The notes: generated by a model not told the origin, from the letters alone. DNA of 64,000 nt from Hyphomicrobiales bacterium (GCA_900470775.1 UCBZ01000054.1:1-64000), one strand, 5' to 3'. Positions 8,506 to 17,903 are shown, counted from the first letter of the stretch. A program made the numbers and translations.

Positions 8506-8625
8506 GTTCGGTGGCTCCGCAATGACGATCGACAGCCCGACCCGCCGGGACTGTCGATGCGACCGTGTCCCGATCGCGTCCTTAGCCCAGGCTCAGACCA
8601 CCCCCAAACTAAGCGACCAAGCGGC

Positions 8626-8651
8626 GATGAATTAGTCGGGTCAATTTCATC
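8626..8651. promoter_or_regulatory. Dyad upstream of the cyclophilin-like gene
   Basis: GATGAA (8626-8631) and TTCATC (8646-8651) form an inverted repeat with a 14-base spacer in the 225-base gap between dctM and the cyclophilin-like gene. It lies about 120 bases upstream of the latter's start in an AT-richer patch. This is compatible with a LysR binding site but is short enough to occur by chance. Confidence 0.25.
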
Positions 8652-8730
8652 GTCATCAGAAAATAAGCTGATCAATTGCGCGGCCGTCCACCGGCTGATG
8701 GCGGCTTCATGATTTACGGCGCGACGTTTC

Positions 8731-10023
8731 CTACTGGCCGTAGCCGACCAGCAATCTCGGCAGCCAGAGGACCGTCGCGGGGAACAGCGAAATGATCACC
8801 AGCACGATGAAGCCGGCGCCGAGGAACGGGCCCAATTCCCGGCTTTCGTCCTCGAGCGTCACGCCAGCGAAGTTGGCGCAGATGTAGAGCAGGATGCCGA
8901 CCGGCGGCGTGATCAGCCCCAGGCACAGGTTGAACACCATCACCAGCCCGAAATGGACGAGGTCGATGCCGACGGCCTGTACGACGGGGACCAGCACCGG
9001 GATCAGGATGAACATAGCCGGCAACGGCTCCATGAAGATGCCGATGACCAGCAGAAAGACGTTGATCATCATCAGGATGATCGTCGGATCCGAGGAGACC
9101 GAGGCGATCCAGCTCGCGATGGCGCGCGGCGTGCCCGAGACCGCCAGAAGCCAGCCGAAGCCCGACGACAGGGCGATGATGAACATCACCAGCGCGGTGT
9201 CGAGCGCAGTCTGGATCAGGATCGGCCAGATCGTCTTCAGGCTGAGTTCCTTGTAGACGAAGAAGCCGATGAAGGCGGCGTAGACCACGGCGATGGTCGC
9301 GCTTTCGGTGACCGTGACGACGCCGCCGGTGACGCCGATCAGAATGATGACCGGCATCGTCAGGGCCCAGCTCGCCGGCAGGATCAGCCGGGGAATCTGG
9401 CGGATCGGCACGGCTTCCGAGACCGGGTAATTGCGCCTCACCGAAATCCAGTAGGCCGCGATCATCAGCGAGAGCGCCAGCAGCACGCCCGGAACGATGC
9501 CGCCGAGGAACAGCGCGATGATCGAGACGCCCTTGCCAGCCGACAGCCCATAGATGACGAGCGGGATCGAGGGCGGGATGATCGGCCCGTTGACGCAGGC
9601 GGACGCCATCAGGGCGGCGGCGAAGCCGCCGCCATAGCCCTGCTTTTTCATCGCCGGGATCAGGACCTTTCCGAGCGCCGAGGCGTCGGCCGCAGCCGAG
9701 CCCGACAGGCCGGAGAAGATCATCGCCGCCGTCACCGAGGTTAGCGCCAGGCCGCCGCGGAACCGGCCGACCATGGCGTTGGCGAGCTTGATGATCTGGT
9801 GGGTGATGCCGCCGCCATTCATCAGGTTCCCGGCCAGGATGAAGAACGGGATCGCCAGCAGCGCATAGGAATCGGCGCCGACCAATGTGCGCTGCGCCAG
9901 GATCGACATCGGCAGCGAGCCATGGGCCATGATCGCGGCGATTGTGGCGAGCCCCATCGCAAACGCGATCGGGACCGAGAGCGCCAGCAGCAGGAAGAAG
10001 CTGCCGATCAGAATCGTGCTCAT
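8731..10023 (-). CDS. dctM: TRAP transporter large permease, DctM type
   Basis: 430 residues from the ATG at 10023 (MSTILIGSFF); a longer open frame continues through dctQ and is not used. The protein is almost wholly hydrophobic with about a dozen membrane segments and the DctM hallmarks ILAGNLMNGGGI, FSGLSGSAAADASALG, GPIIPPSIPL and NLCLGLITPPVG. It is the sodium-coupled membrane subunit that moves organic acids delivered by the periplasmic DctP protein. It follows dctQ by three bases. Confidence 0.95.
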   Translation of the reverse strand: MSTILIGSFFLLLALSVPIAFAMGLATIAAIMAHGSLPMSILAQRTLVGADSYALLAIPFFILAGNLMNGGGITHQIIKLANAMVGRFRGGLALTSVTAAMIFSGLSGSAAADASALGKVLIPAMKKQGYGGGFAAALMASACVNGPIIPPSIPLVIYGLSAGKGVSIIALFLGGIVPGVLLALSLMIAAYWISVRRNYPVSEAVPIRQIPRLILPASWALTMPVIILIGVTGGVVTVTESATIAVVYAAFIGFFVYKELSLKTIWPILIQTALDTALVMFIIALSSGFGWLLAVSGTPRAIASWIASVSSDPTIILMMINVFLLVIGIFMEPLPAMFILIPVLVPVVQAVGIDLVHFGLVMVFNLCLGLITPPVGILLYICANFAGVTLEDESRELGPFLGAGFIVLVIISLFPATVLWLPRLLVGYGQ

Positions 10024-10025
10024 CG

Positions 10026-10526
10026 TCAGAATTCCCCCGCGAAGCCTTCCGGCTGCCTTTTCGAGGGATCGACGATCTTCTCGACGAAATAGAGCATCAT
10101 CATCGCGCAGGCGACAGGCGCGGAGACGTAGAACCAGGCCGGAGTGATATCGAGCGCGCCATAGGTATTCGGCAGGACGTCGATCGAGAGCTTCACGCTG
10201 TAGACGAACAGCACGATGATGAAGGTCAGGTTCGCGATCTCGATTGCCCAGAACATCACCTGCTGAGTGCGCCCCTTGAGCATGCCGATGAACATGTCGA
10301 CGCCGATATGCAGCTTCTGGCGGTAGAGCACGGCGGCGCCGACAAAGGTGATCCAGATGAACAGGATGTTGGAGACCTGCTCGATCCAGGCGATCGGGGC
10401 GTTGACGACGTAGCGCCACCACACCGCCGCCAGCGTGATCAGCACGATCGCTGCGACGCAGAGGCCGAGCGCGAATTTGGCAATCTCGGTAACGATGTCG
10501 GATAGCCTGCCGATGAGCGCCTTCAT
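10026..10526 (-). CDS. dctQ: TRAP transporter small permease, DctQ type
   Basis: 166 residues with four membrane segments (for example LGLCVAAIVLITLAAVWW and IWITFVGAAVLY) and the DctQ-typical QKLHIGVDMF. I chose the ATG at 10526 because GGAG lies a few bases upstream; ATGs at 10559 and 10592 would add poorly conserved residues. DctQ is the accessory membrane subunit bound to DctM. The gene sits between dctP and dctM in one operon. Confidence 0.92.
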   Translation of the reverse strand: MKALIGRLSDIVTEIAKFALGLCVAAIVLITLAAVWWRYVVNAPIAWIEQVSNILFIWITFVGAAVLYRQKLHIGVDMFIGMLKGRTQQVMFWAIEIANLTFIIVLFVYSVKLSIDVLPNTYGALDITPAWFYVSAPVACAMMMLYFVEKIVDPSKRQPEGFAGEF

Positions 10527-10640
10527 GCGAAGCTCCGCTGTCTTGCCGGGAAATTTCATGCCGGGGGATTGTCCGAGACGCTCACGCACCACTCCGGCCC
10601 GAGGCCGAAGCGGTGCGCAGGCGCGGCAGGGATGAGCGCG

Positions 10641-11636
10641 TCAGGCGATCTGGCCGATGCGTTCGGCCCATTTCTTCCCCGCGGGGAATTCGGTCGTCAG
10701 GCTTTTCACCGTGGCCGTGAAGGCAGCCTTGTCGACCTCGGAAATCACGATCTTCTTGGCCTTGATCAGCTGGAGAATGCGGACATCGTCGGCGATCACT
10801 TTCGGCCGCATCTCGGCCTCCATGTCGCGCGCCGCCTGATCCACCGCCTGACGGAGTTCCGGCGTCAGCTTCTGATAGGCTTGGTCGCCCATCAGGATGC
10901 AGTTGTCCTGCATCATGTGCTCGGTCAGCGAGAGATGGGTGTTGGCGTCGAAGATGCCGGAGTTGAAGGTCAGGCCCATCGGGTTCTCCTGGCCGTCGAT
11001 GACGCTCGACTTCAGCGCCTGGAACACCTCCGGGAAGGGCAGGGGCGTCGGCGAGGCCCCGAACAGCTCGAAGGTGCGCCGCCACAGGGCGGTCTCCGGC
11101 ACGCGGATCTTCAGCCCCTTCATGTCGGCCGGGACTTTCACCACCCGGTTGCAGGACAGCATGCGCGGCATGCGCGGGATCGCGCCGAGCGGCCGGAGTT
11201 TCGCGGCCTTGGCGATGTCGTCCTGGTATTCGGCGCGCATCGTGTCCCAGACGCGGTCCTTATGGGCGACGTCCTTGAACAGATAGGGGTGGGTCCAGAC
11301 CTCGGCCGGGCGATACCAGCCGGCGACCACGCCCTGGCCCGGCGTTGCGATCTGCACCGCGCCCTGCAGAAGGGCCTCGACATGCTCGCGCTCGCCGCCG
11401 AGCGCGCCGCCATGATGGCTGGCAACGTCGATCTGGCCCTTGCTGAGCTCAGCCAGGCGCTTGCCGAAGAAGTCGAGGCTGATGCCGATGAAGTCCTGCT
11501 GGGAGGCAGCATTGGCCCCGATCCAGCTGATCTTCTGCGCCCTGAGCACGCCGGGCATGGCGACGAGCGCCGCTCCGGCCGCAAATCCGCCAAGCGCTGC
11601 GCGGCGGGTGGGAAAGCTTCGTCCCTTGGTGTTCAT
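10641..11636 (-). CDS. dctP: TRAP transporter periplasmic solute-binding protein, DctP family
   Basis: 331 residues. The N-terminus TRRAALGGFAAGAAL followed by MPGVLRAQ resembles a twin-arginine-type signal peptide. The mature part has the DctP core, including the conserved arginine segment GLKIRVPETALW, which anchors the substrate carboxylate, and QALKSSVIDGQENP. Ligands of this family are organic acids. The substrate here may be the one handled by the dehydrogenase encoded 84 bases upstream, since all four genes read in one direction. Confidence 0.93.
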   Translation of the reverse strand: MNTKGRSFPTRRAALGGFAAGAALVAMPGVLRAQKISWIGANAASQQDFIGISLDFFGKRLAELSKGQIDVASHHGGALGGEREHVEALLQGAVQIATPGQGVVAGWYRPAEVWTHPYLFKDVAHKDRVWDTMRAEYQDDIAKAAKLRPLGAIPRMPRMLSCNRVVKVPADMKGLKIRVPETALWRRTFELFGASPTPLPFPEVFQALKSSVIDGQENPMGLTFNSGIFDANTHLSLTEHMMQDNCILMGDQAYQKLTPELRQAVDQAARDMEAEMRPKVIADDVRILQLIKAKKIVISEVDKAAFTATVKSLTTEFPAGKKWAERIGQIA

Positions 11637-11720
11637 GGTGTTTCCTCCTCGGTTATGAACGGCCCGTTTTCGGGCTCGGGATGCGATGACGGCGCGCTCG
11701 CGCGTGCCGTCATGTCTTGC

Positions 11721-13079
11721 TCACGCCGCCTGGGTGTTGGGGCGGGCGAAGGCTGCCTCCATTTCGCGCCGGACCTTCACGGCGATGTTGGCCGGGTCGT
11801 AGGCGACATCGCTCCATTTCAGGCGCTGGCCCTCGGCGATGTCGGTCTTGAGCTTGACATTGTGGGCGAGGCCGAGCGGCAGGTAGCCCTCGTCGAGCGA
11901 GGCTGAGGCCGGGGTCTGCTTGCCCCAGACGCAGAAGCCGCCTTCACCGTCGAGCATCTCGCCGGCCTTCAATGCGCGCTTGGCGGTGGCGACGACGTCG
12001 GAATTGAAGGTGACCGGCGCGCCGGTCGGCTCCTTGCGCAGGGCGGCGGAGGCGACCGAGATGCCCAGTTCGAGCCCGATCATATGGATCGGCCGGTAGA
12101 GGCAGGCATATTTGCCCGATTTATCCGGCAGCATCGAGTATTCGCGAAAACACTCCTCGCTATAGGCACTGTCGCTCTCGAACACGACATAGGTGCCCAT
12201 CACCAGCGAGTGCGGCACGTCGCTGCCGTCACGATAGACGGAAGACGTCACCTCGGTGACGCCCGCCCGTTCGAGCACGCCGCCATCGGCCTTCGGCTTG
12301 CAGATTTCGGCATGCTCGAAGCGCGTCGCGGGCGGGAAGGACAGGCCCTCGGCCTGCGCGTGCAGACCCGTCGCATTGCAGACCGCCGTCATCTCGATGC
12401 CCGACTTCGTACCGTCGACGAAGGAGTTGAACATCTTGGGATTGATCGAGTTGCGATCCTTGATCTTCATGTACTTGTCGAGGATGTCCCAGACCGTGTC
12501 GGGCGTCGACTGGTGGTAGGTCGGGTGGTAGCGCGTGCCCTTGCCGGCGCAGACCACCTTGAAGCCAGCCGCGCGGGCCCAGTCGACATGGTCGGCGATC
12601 AGGGCCGGCTGGTCGCCCCAGGCCAGCGAATAGACCACGCCGGCAGCCTTGGCCTTGCGCGCCAAGATCGGGCCGGCGACCGCATCGGCCTCGACATTGA
12701 CCATGATGATGTGCTTGCCGTGCTCGATCGCCTTCAACGCGAAGGCGATGCCGGCGCCGGGATCGCCCGTCGCCTCGATCACCACCTCGACTCCGGGATG
12801 GGTGATCAGGCTGTCGGCATTATCGGTGATGATCGTCGCGCCGTTCTTGAGGGCGTCGTCAATCGTCGCAGCCGCGTATTGCTCCTCGGGCCAGCAGGCG
12901 AGCTTGAGCTGGGACCGGGCCCTGTTGGTGTTGAGGTCGGCGACCCCCACGATATGCATGCCGTCGGTGTCGCGGGCCTGCGAGAGGAACATCGTTCCGA
13001 ACTTTCCGGCGCCGATGATGGCGACCGTGACGGGCTTTCCGGCCGCCTTCCGTTCAAGCAGCATGCGATGCAGGTTCAT
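11721..13079 (-). CDS. Homoserine-dehydrogenase-like NAD(P)-binding protein with SAF domain
   Basis: 452 residues. A Rossmann fold starts with VAIIGAGKFGTMF (about residue 19), followed by VEVVIEATGDPGAG and GKHIIMVNVEADA, as in homoserine dehydrogenase-like enzymes. The C-terminal quarter (about 355-430, with LKAGEMLDGEGGF and KTDIAEGQRLKW) is a SAF domain like those of sugar-acid dehydratases and antifreeze-like proteins. This architecture is known from proteins of uncertain substrate that sit in organic-acid or polyol catabolic operons. It leads the operon with dctPQM, which supports a role in using the acid imported by that transporter. Confidence 0.85.
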   Translation of the reverse strand: MNLHRMLLERKAAGKPVTVAIIGAGKFGTMFLSQARDTDGMHIVGVADLNTNRARSQLKLACWPEEQYAAATIDDALKNGATIITDNADSLITHPGVEVVIEATGDPGAGIAFALKAIEHGKHIIMVNVEADAVAGPILARKAKAAGVVYSLAWGDQPALIADHVDWARAAGFKVVCAGKGTRYHPTYHQSTPDTVWDILDKYMKIKDRNSINPKMFNSFVDGTKSGIEMTAVCNATGLHAQAEGLSFPPATRFEHAEICKPKADGGVLERAGVTEVTSSVYRDGSDVPHSLVMGTYVVFESDSAYSEECFREYSMLPDKSGKYACLYRPIHMIGLELGISVASAALRKEPTGAPVTFNSDVVATAKRALKAGEMLDGEGGFCVWGKQTPASASLDEGYLPLGLAHNVKLKTDIAEGQRLKWSDVAYDPANIAVKVRREMEAAFARPNTQAA

Positions 13080-13292
13080 GTCGTCTTAAGCCTTCCGCCT
13101 TGGGCCGATCGGGATCGGGCCAGCCTCATCGAGCGAGGAACCGATAAGCGGGAAAAGCGAGCGCGGCGCCGCGTCGGCAGCCGGCCACGAGGCGAAAGGC
13201 TGGATCGAACGCCCTGCCGCCTCCGCCTCCCGCGATTGCGGGCGACGCCTCCTCCCGATCATCAGCAGCTTCTTTTGATGAGCTGCATTCCT

Positions 13293-13320
13293 CATTTGTC
13301 AGTGCTAGCATGGCAAAATG
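13293..13320. promoter_or_regulatory. Dyad operator candidate between divergent LysR gene and TRAP operon
   Basis: The octamer TGCTAGCA at 13303-13310 is a perfect palindrome, flanked by CATTTGTCA and TGGCAAAATG, which are imperfect inverted copies of each other. It lies about 50 bases upstream of the LysR start and about 215 bases upstream of the divergent dehydrogenase gene. The size and place suit a LysR autoregulatory site that also controls the divergent operon. Confidence 0.4.
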
Positions 13321-13370
13321 CCGTCCCGAAAACGAATAAGGATGCCTCTATCGATGAGCGGAATTCGTCG

Positions 13371-14285
13371 ATGATCGGCGGACTACCGCCCCTGCAATGG
13401 CTCTCGACCTTCCGCGCCGTGATGGAGGCCGGCAGCTTTGCCGGCGCGGCCAGGCTGTTGAGCCTGACCCCTTCGGCGATCAGCCACCAGATGCGCGCGC
13501 TGGAAGGCATGCTCGGCCGCCAGCTCTTCCTGCGCGTCAAGCGCAGCGTCGTTCCGACCGAGGAAGCGCTGACCTACAGCGCCTCGATCGGCGAGAGCTT
13601 TGCCCGGCTCGTGACCGCCACCAGCCGCGTCGCGTCGGGCGCCGGCGTGCGCCGTCTGCCGATCCACGCCTCGCCCAGCTTCGCGACATTGTGGCTGGTG
13701 CCTCGGCTCGGACAGTTCCTGCGCGAGCACCCGGAGATCGACATCGCCCTCTACGTCAGTCATGAGCCGGCGCGGCTCGGTCAGGACGGTATCCTCGTCG
13801 ACATCCAGTATGCGCGGCCGGTGCCGGAATCCTGCGAGTCGGTGCCGCTGGCCGAGGAACTGATTGTGCCGCTGGCATGCACGAGCTTCATCGCCGAACA
13901 CCGGCTGACGACGCCCGCCGACATCGCCCGCGTGCCGCTGATCCATTCGCTGCGCTGTGTGGTGCCGTGGGACCAGTGGTCGGCGCGGCATGCGCCGCTG
14001 GTGCCGCTCAATCCGCGCGGCCTGCACTTCGACCGCGCCCATCTCGCGCTCACGGTCGCCGCGGACGGTCTCGGCCTCGCGCTCGAATCGACCTTGCAGG
14101 CGCACGACCATCTGCGTCGCGGCACGCTGGTGATGCCGTTCGGGCCGCTGGGGATTTCCGCGATCGCACATCGCCTGCTCTATCGCCGGGAAGATCGCGC
14201 CAACCCGGACATCATCGCCTTCGTCGCCTGGATTACGGGCTTGCTGGCGCATGAACGCCTGCGGGTCAGCGCCAACGTCCTGTGA
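13371..14285 (+). CDS. LysR-family transcriptional regulator (GcvA-like)
   Basis: 304 residues from the ATG at 13371; the frame is open much further upstream, but that part overlaps the divergent dehydrogenase gene. The DNA-binding domain (residues 6-66, with SFAGAARLLSLTPSAISHQM) starts with PPLQWLSTFRAVMEAG, typical of the GcvA/AmpR branch. The effector domain contains HASPSFATLWLVPRLGQF and ADGLGLALES. It is divergent from the dehydrogenase-TRAP operon with a dyad in between, so it most likely regulates that operon in response to its substrate. Confidence 0.92.
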   Translation: MIGGLPPLQWLSTFRAVMEAGSFAGAARLLSLTPSAISHQMRALEGMLGRQLFLRVKRSVVPTEEALTYSASIGESFARLVTATSRVASGAGVRRLPIHASPSFATLWLVPRLGQFLREHPEIDIALYVSHEPARLGQDGILVDIQYARPVPESCESVPLAEELIVPLACTSFIAEHRLTTPADIARVPLIHSLRCVVPWDQWSARHAPLVPLNPRGLHFDRAHLALTVAADGLGLALESTLQAHDHLRRGTLVMPFGPLGISAIAHRLLYRREDRANPDIIAFVAWITGLLAHERLRVSANVL

Positions 14286-14296
14286 CGGCGCGGGGT

Positions 14297-14881
14297 CTAG
14301 TGCGGGCACCCGCCGCCGGCCGCCAGCCAGCGCCTGATGCCGTCCAGGAAGGCTGCATGGGACAAGGGTGGAGTCGAGCGCGCCTTGCCCGCGAGGTCGC
14401 GGCTGCCCTGCCAGGCCCACAATACCAGTTTGTCATGGGTCAGATGCTGGATGAGTTGGTGAGGCGTCATACCGCTCCTGGCGGGGTCGCGTAGCGCACG
14501 ACAGATCTCGCCTGCGCTCAGGCCCTCCCAACCCATCTTCAATGGAGCGAGATGCCAGCCTTCCGCTCCAGGAACGCCGGACGGCGAATTGCTGCCACGA
14601 TGGCATGTGGTGCAAGGCAATCCGGGCGACCCGCGCCCGCCGTCACCGGCCGCGATGCTCATCATATGCCTTCGCCCGTTCTCCCCTTGTCGCGGAAATG
14701 GGGACAGGACGTGACAGTTCATGCATCGACGGTGTTGAAAAACCGGCGCTATCTCCATGAAAATATGAGTTTCTGGCGGCGTGTTGGTCTGCGCGCGAGG
14801 CTGCGGCCAACCGGTTCCGGAGCTGGCTGCGATGGTCGCCGCAGCCGCAGTTAGCATCAGGATCGAGACATGGATCGTCAT
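14297..14881 (-). CDS. Secreted di-haem c-like protein, isoquinoline 1-oxidoreductase-associated subunit
   Basis: 194 residues from the ATG at 14881, chosen because CGGAG precedes it closely; an ATG at 14899 is possible. An N-terminal hydrophobic stretch (SILMLTAAAATIAAS) is a likely signal peptide. Two CxxCH haem c motifs follow, CMNCH (about residue 53) and CTTCH (about 90), and a non-canonical CPH ends the protein. Proteins of this size and pattern are annotated near IorA/IorB-type molybdoenzymes as an electron-accepting subunit. Here it lies 148 bases downstream of the large subunit on the same strand, which supports that role in the periplasm. Confidence 0.75.
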   Translation of the reverse strand: MTIHVSILMLTAAAATIAASSGTGWPQPRAQTNTPPETHIFMEIAPVFQHRRCMNCHVLSPFPRQGENGRRHMMSIAAGDGGRGSPGLPCTTCHRGSNSPSGVPGAEGWHLAPLKMGWEGLSAGEICRALRDPARSGMTPHQLIQHLTHDKLVLWAWQGSRDLAGKARSTPPLSHAAFLDGIRRWLAAGGGCPH

Positions 14882-15029
14882 CGGCTCCGTGCTCCGCAAT
14901 CGTCACAGCATGGCGCGCCCACACTCCGGACTGCAAGGGCGCAGGCAGGGGCGACTGGAACTTTCTCATTCCCAATTGCGACGGCCGGGAGCGCTGCAAT
15001 GCGCTCCCGGCCTGCGGTGTCGTTGCGTC

Positions 15030-17267
15030 TCAGGCGAGATTGAATGGCAGCTGACGTAGCGGCTTGCCGGTTAGCTGCGCGATCGCGTTGGCAAAGGCCG
15101 GCGCCAGAGGCGGCAGCCCGGGCTCGCCGATGCCGGTCGGCGGATCGGCGCTGGGCACGATGTGGACGGCGAACTCCGGCATGTCGGTGATCCGGGCCAC
15201 CGTGAAGTCTCCGAAATTGCTCTGCTCGACGATGCCGTCCTTCAGCGTGATCGCCGAACCGGGCAGGCAGGTCGACAAGCCCATGACGGCCGCGCCCTGA
15301 ACCTGCGCTTCGATGCTGCGCGGGTTCACAGCAAGATTGCAGTGAACGCCGGACGTGACCCTGTGCAGGACCGGCTGGCCGTCCTTGATCGAGGCTTCCA
15401 CCACATAGGCCACGACGGAGTCGAAGGACTCATGTACCGCAACGCCCCAGGCGCGACCGGCGGAGAGCTTCGCCTTGCCATAGCCGCTCCTGTCGACCGC
15501 CAGCTGCAGCGCAGCGCGGTGGCGCGGGTGGCTGTCGCCGAACAGTGCCATGCGATAGGCGACCGGATCCTGCTTCGTCGCCCGGGCGATGTCGTCGAGC
15601 AGCGTCTCCATCACGAAGGCCGTGTGCGTCGAGCCGACGCTGCGCCACCAGAGCACGGGCACGTTCAGCTTCGGGTGATGCACGGTCAGGCGCATCGGCA
15701 GTGGGTAAGGCGTTAGCATGCCCTCGGTCGCCGAGGCGTCGATGCCATCCTTGACCTGGAAAGCGGCGAACACGGTCCCGGTCAGGATGGACTGGGCGAC
15801 GATGACGTGATCCCAGGCCAGCACCTTGCCCTTGTCGTCAAAGCCGATCTTGGCCCGGTGCAGGTGCATGGGGCGGTAATAGCCGCCCTTCATGTCGTCC
15901 TCGCGGCTCCAGACCGTGCGTACCGGCACGTCGAGCCCGGCGGTGCGCGCCGCCTTGGCGATCGCGCAGGCTTCGACAACGACATCGCTGGTGCTGGAGA
16001 AGCGCCGGCCGAAACCGCCGCCCGCCATCAGCACGTTGACGACCACCTGTTCGGGGGTGAAGCCGAGAACCTTCGCAGCCGCGGCGGCATCAAGCCCGGC
16101 GCTCTGGCTGCCCATCCAGATCTCAGCCCGGTTGTCGCCGAGCCGGACGGTGCAGTTCAGCGGCTCCATCGCGGCATGCGCGAGATAGGGGAAGATGAAC
16201 TCGGCCTCGATCTGCTGGGGCGCCGTCGCCAGCGGCGCCATGTCGGCGTCCAGCTTGCGGGGGCCGGGCTGGCCGGCGAGCTCGCGGTACTGGGCGAGCT
16301 GCTTTTCGCTGTCGACCTTCTCGACCTTGGAGGCGTCCCATTCCAGCTTCAGGGCGTCGCGCCCCTGCGTCGCCTGCCAGTAGCCCTCCGCCACGACGGC
16401 CACGCCCTCGCCGCCGCCGTCCAATGGCACCCGCAGGACAGCCTTCACGCCCTTGACGGCGCGCGCGGCACTGTCGTCGACCAAAGCCAGGCTGCTGCCG
16501 AACACGGGTGGGCGAGCCACGACGGCCGTGAGCTGGCCAGGCAGGTGGACGTCGATGCCGAAGTCCTGCTTGCCGCTCGTCTTGGCCTGCGCATCCAGGC
16601 GCTGCGTCGGACGACCGATGATGCGGAAGTCCTTCGGGTCCTTCAGCGTGACCTTTTCGGGTACGGGCAGCGCCATCGCGGCTTCCGCCAGCTCGCCATA
16701 GCCCGTCTTGAGACCCCGGGGTCCCAGCACCGTCCCGGCCCGGGTGCGCAGGGTCGCGACATCGACCTTCCATTGTGCCGCCGCCGCGTTCAGCAGCATC
16801 GCCCGAGCGCGTGCGCCGAGCTCACGGTACTGCGTGTAGCTGTTCTTGATCGTGTGGGAGCCACCGGTCAGGTGAATGCCGAAGAGCGGATCGGCGTAGG
16901 CCACGTCGTTGGTGCCGTGCCGGCTGCGCACCAGGCTCCAGTCGGCATCGAGTTCCTCCGCCAGGATCATCGGCAGGCCGGTGTTGACGCCCTGACCGAA
17001 CTCGAGCCGGTTGATCGTCACCATGACCTCACCATTGCGGGCGATCTGCACGAAGGCGGAAGGCTGCTGCGTCGGCTTGAGCGTCGTCGCGGCTGCTCCG
17101 GCCGTTTGGCCCAGCGCAACATGCGGGAAGGCGCCGAGGGCCAGCCCGCTCGCGCCGGCGAGCTTGAGGAAGCTGCGGCGCGGCAGCGCGGCGGGCGTGC
17201 CCCGGGCGTGAGTCACAAGGCGCTGAAGCGCGCGCGGCAGGTCGGCGGGGTCGATGTTGTGCAACAT
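15030..17267 (-). CDS. iorB: Isoquinoline 1-oxidoreductase-like molybdopterin-binding large subunit (IorB type)
   Basis: 745 residues from the ATG at 17267; the upstream open frame overlaps iorA. A twin-arginine signal (PRRSFLKLAG) near residue 30 implies export of the folded enzyme. The Mo-cofactor regions include EFGQGVNTGLP, MAGGGFGRRF, and the catalytic Glu in GIGEPGLPP near the C-terminus. The IorB branch oxidises N-heterocycles such as isoquinoline or aldehydes and passes electrons to a c-type cytochrome rather than NAD or oxygen. Its neighbours, the 2Fe-2S subunit upstream and the CxxCH protein downstream, fit this. The true substrate is unknown. Confidence 0.9.
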   Translation of the reverse strand: MLHNIDPADLPRALQRLVTHARGTPAALPRRSFLKLAGASGLALGAFPHVALGQTAGAAATTLKPTQQPSAFVQIARNGEVMVTINRLEFGQGVNTGLPMILAEELDADWSLVRSRHGTNDVAYADPLFGIHLTGGSHTIKNSYTQYRELGARARAMLLNAAAAQWKVDVATLRTRAGTVLGPRGLKTGYGELAEAAMALPVPEKVTLKDPKDFRIIGRPTQRLDAQAKTSGKQDFGIDVHLPGQLTAVVARPPVFGSSLALVDDSAARAVKGVKAVLRVPLDGGGEGVAVVAEGYWQATQGRDALKLEWDASKVEKVDSEKQLAQYRELAGQPGPRKLDADMAPLATAPQQIEAEFIFPYLAHAAMEPLNCTVRLGDNRAEIWMGSQSAGLDAAAAAKVLGFTPEQVVVNVLMAGGGFGRRFSSTSDVVVEACAIAKAARTAGLDVPVRTVWSREDDMKGGYYRPMHLHRAKIGFDDKGKVLAWDHVIVAQSILTGTVFAAFQVKDGIDASATEGMLTPYPLPMRLTVHHPKLNVPVLWWRSVGSTHTAFVMETLLDDIARATKQDPVAYRMALFGDSHPRHRAALQLAVDRSGYGKAKLSAGRAWGVAVHESFDSVVAYVVEASIKDGQPVLHRVTSGVHCNLAVNPRSIEAQVQGAAVMGLSTCLPGSAITLKDGIVEQSNFGDFTVARITDMPEFAVHIVPSADPPTGIGEPGLPPLAPAFANAIAQLTGKPLRQLPFNLA

Positions 17268-17278
17268 GACGGCGTCCT

Positions 17279-17749
17279 TCAGACGAGGCTGCGCGAGGCG
17301 TCCGCGATCGCGGCGCGGATGCGGGCATAGGTGCCGCAGCGGCAGATATTGCCTGCCATGGCGGTGTCGATCTCTTCGGGCGTGGGCTGCTTGCCGCGCG
17401 GCAGGGCCTTGATGAAGGCTGTCGCGCTCATGATCTGCCCGCTTTGGCAGTAGCCGCATTGGGCGACGTCATGCTTGATCCAGGCCGCCTGCACTGCCGC
17501 ACCGACGCGATCTGCACCGGCGGTCACCGCCTCGATCGTTGCGATTTTCTTGCCGACGGCTTCGGAGACAGGCGTGCTGCAAGACCGGACCGCCTCGCCA
17601 TCGAGATGCACCGTGCAGGCGCCACACAACGCCGCGCCGCAGCCGAACTTGGTGCCGGTGAGGCCAAGCGTGTCGCGCAGAGCCCAGAGGATGGGCATCG
17701 CGGGATCGACGTCTACCGTGTGCTCGCGGCCGTTTACAACAAGCTGCAT
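17279..17749 (-). CDS. iorA: Isoquinoline 1-oxidoreductase-like [2Fe-2S] small subunit (IorA type)
   Basis: 156 residues, the usual length. The plant-type [2Fe-2S] motif [17 protein letters not shown] (about residue 35, last Cys in RSCSTPV) is followed by the second cluster in CGYCQSGQ (about 98) and ICRCGTY (about 135). It shuttles electrons from the molybdenum centre. It ends 11 bases before the large subunit, so the two are co-translated. It has no signal of its own, consistent with piggy-back export on the Tat-signalled IorB. Confidence 0.93.
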   Translation of the reverse strand: MQLVVNGREHTVDVDPAMPILWALRDTLGLTGTKFGCGAALCGACTVHLDGEAVRSCSTPVSEAVGKKIATIEAVTAGADRVGAAVQAAWIKHDVAQCGYCQSGQIMSATAFIKALPRGKQPTPEEIDTAMAGNICRCGTYARIRAAIADASRSLV

Positions 17750-17870
17750 TGTCTCGATCCTTCATGATTGCTCGCATCGGCGCTGGTGAACCGGGATCAT
17801 CTCTGATCCCGGCACGGAGCGGCGGAGCGCGATCCCGCACCTGTCCCGATGGCTCCCCTGATTTTTAGAA

Positions 17871-17903
17871 CCTCGGTAATCTGGCGACTAGCCGAGGGTT
17901 TTT
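17871..17903. promoter_or_regulatory. Hairpin or operator in the iorA / LysR divergent region
   Basis: CCTCGG (17871-17876) and CCGAGG (17892-17897) form an inverted repeat with a 15-base spacer, followed by GTTTTT. It lies in the 297-base gap between iorA and a divergent LysR gene. A terminator is not expected between divergent genes, so an operator is the better reading; a T-tract after the arm leaves a hairpin terminator for a short leader possible. Confidence 0.35.

Noticed and set aside
12084-13370. In-frame upstream extension of the LysR gene at 13371
   Set aside because: It overlaps the well-supported dehydrogenase gene on the other strand, and LysR proteins start near PPLQWL.
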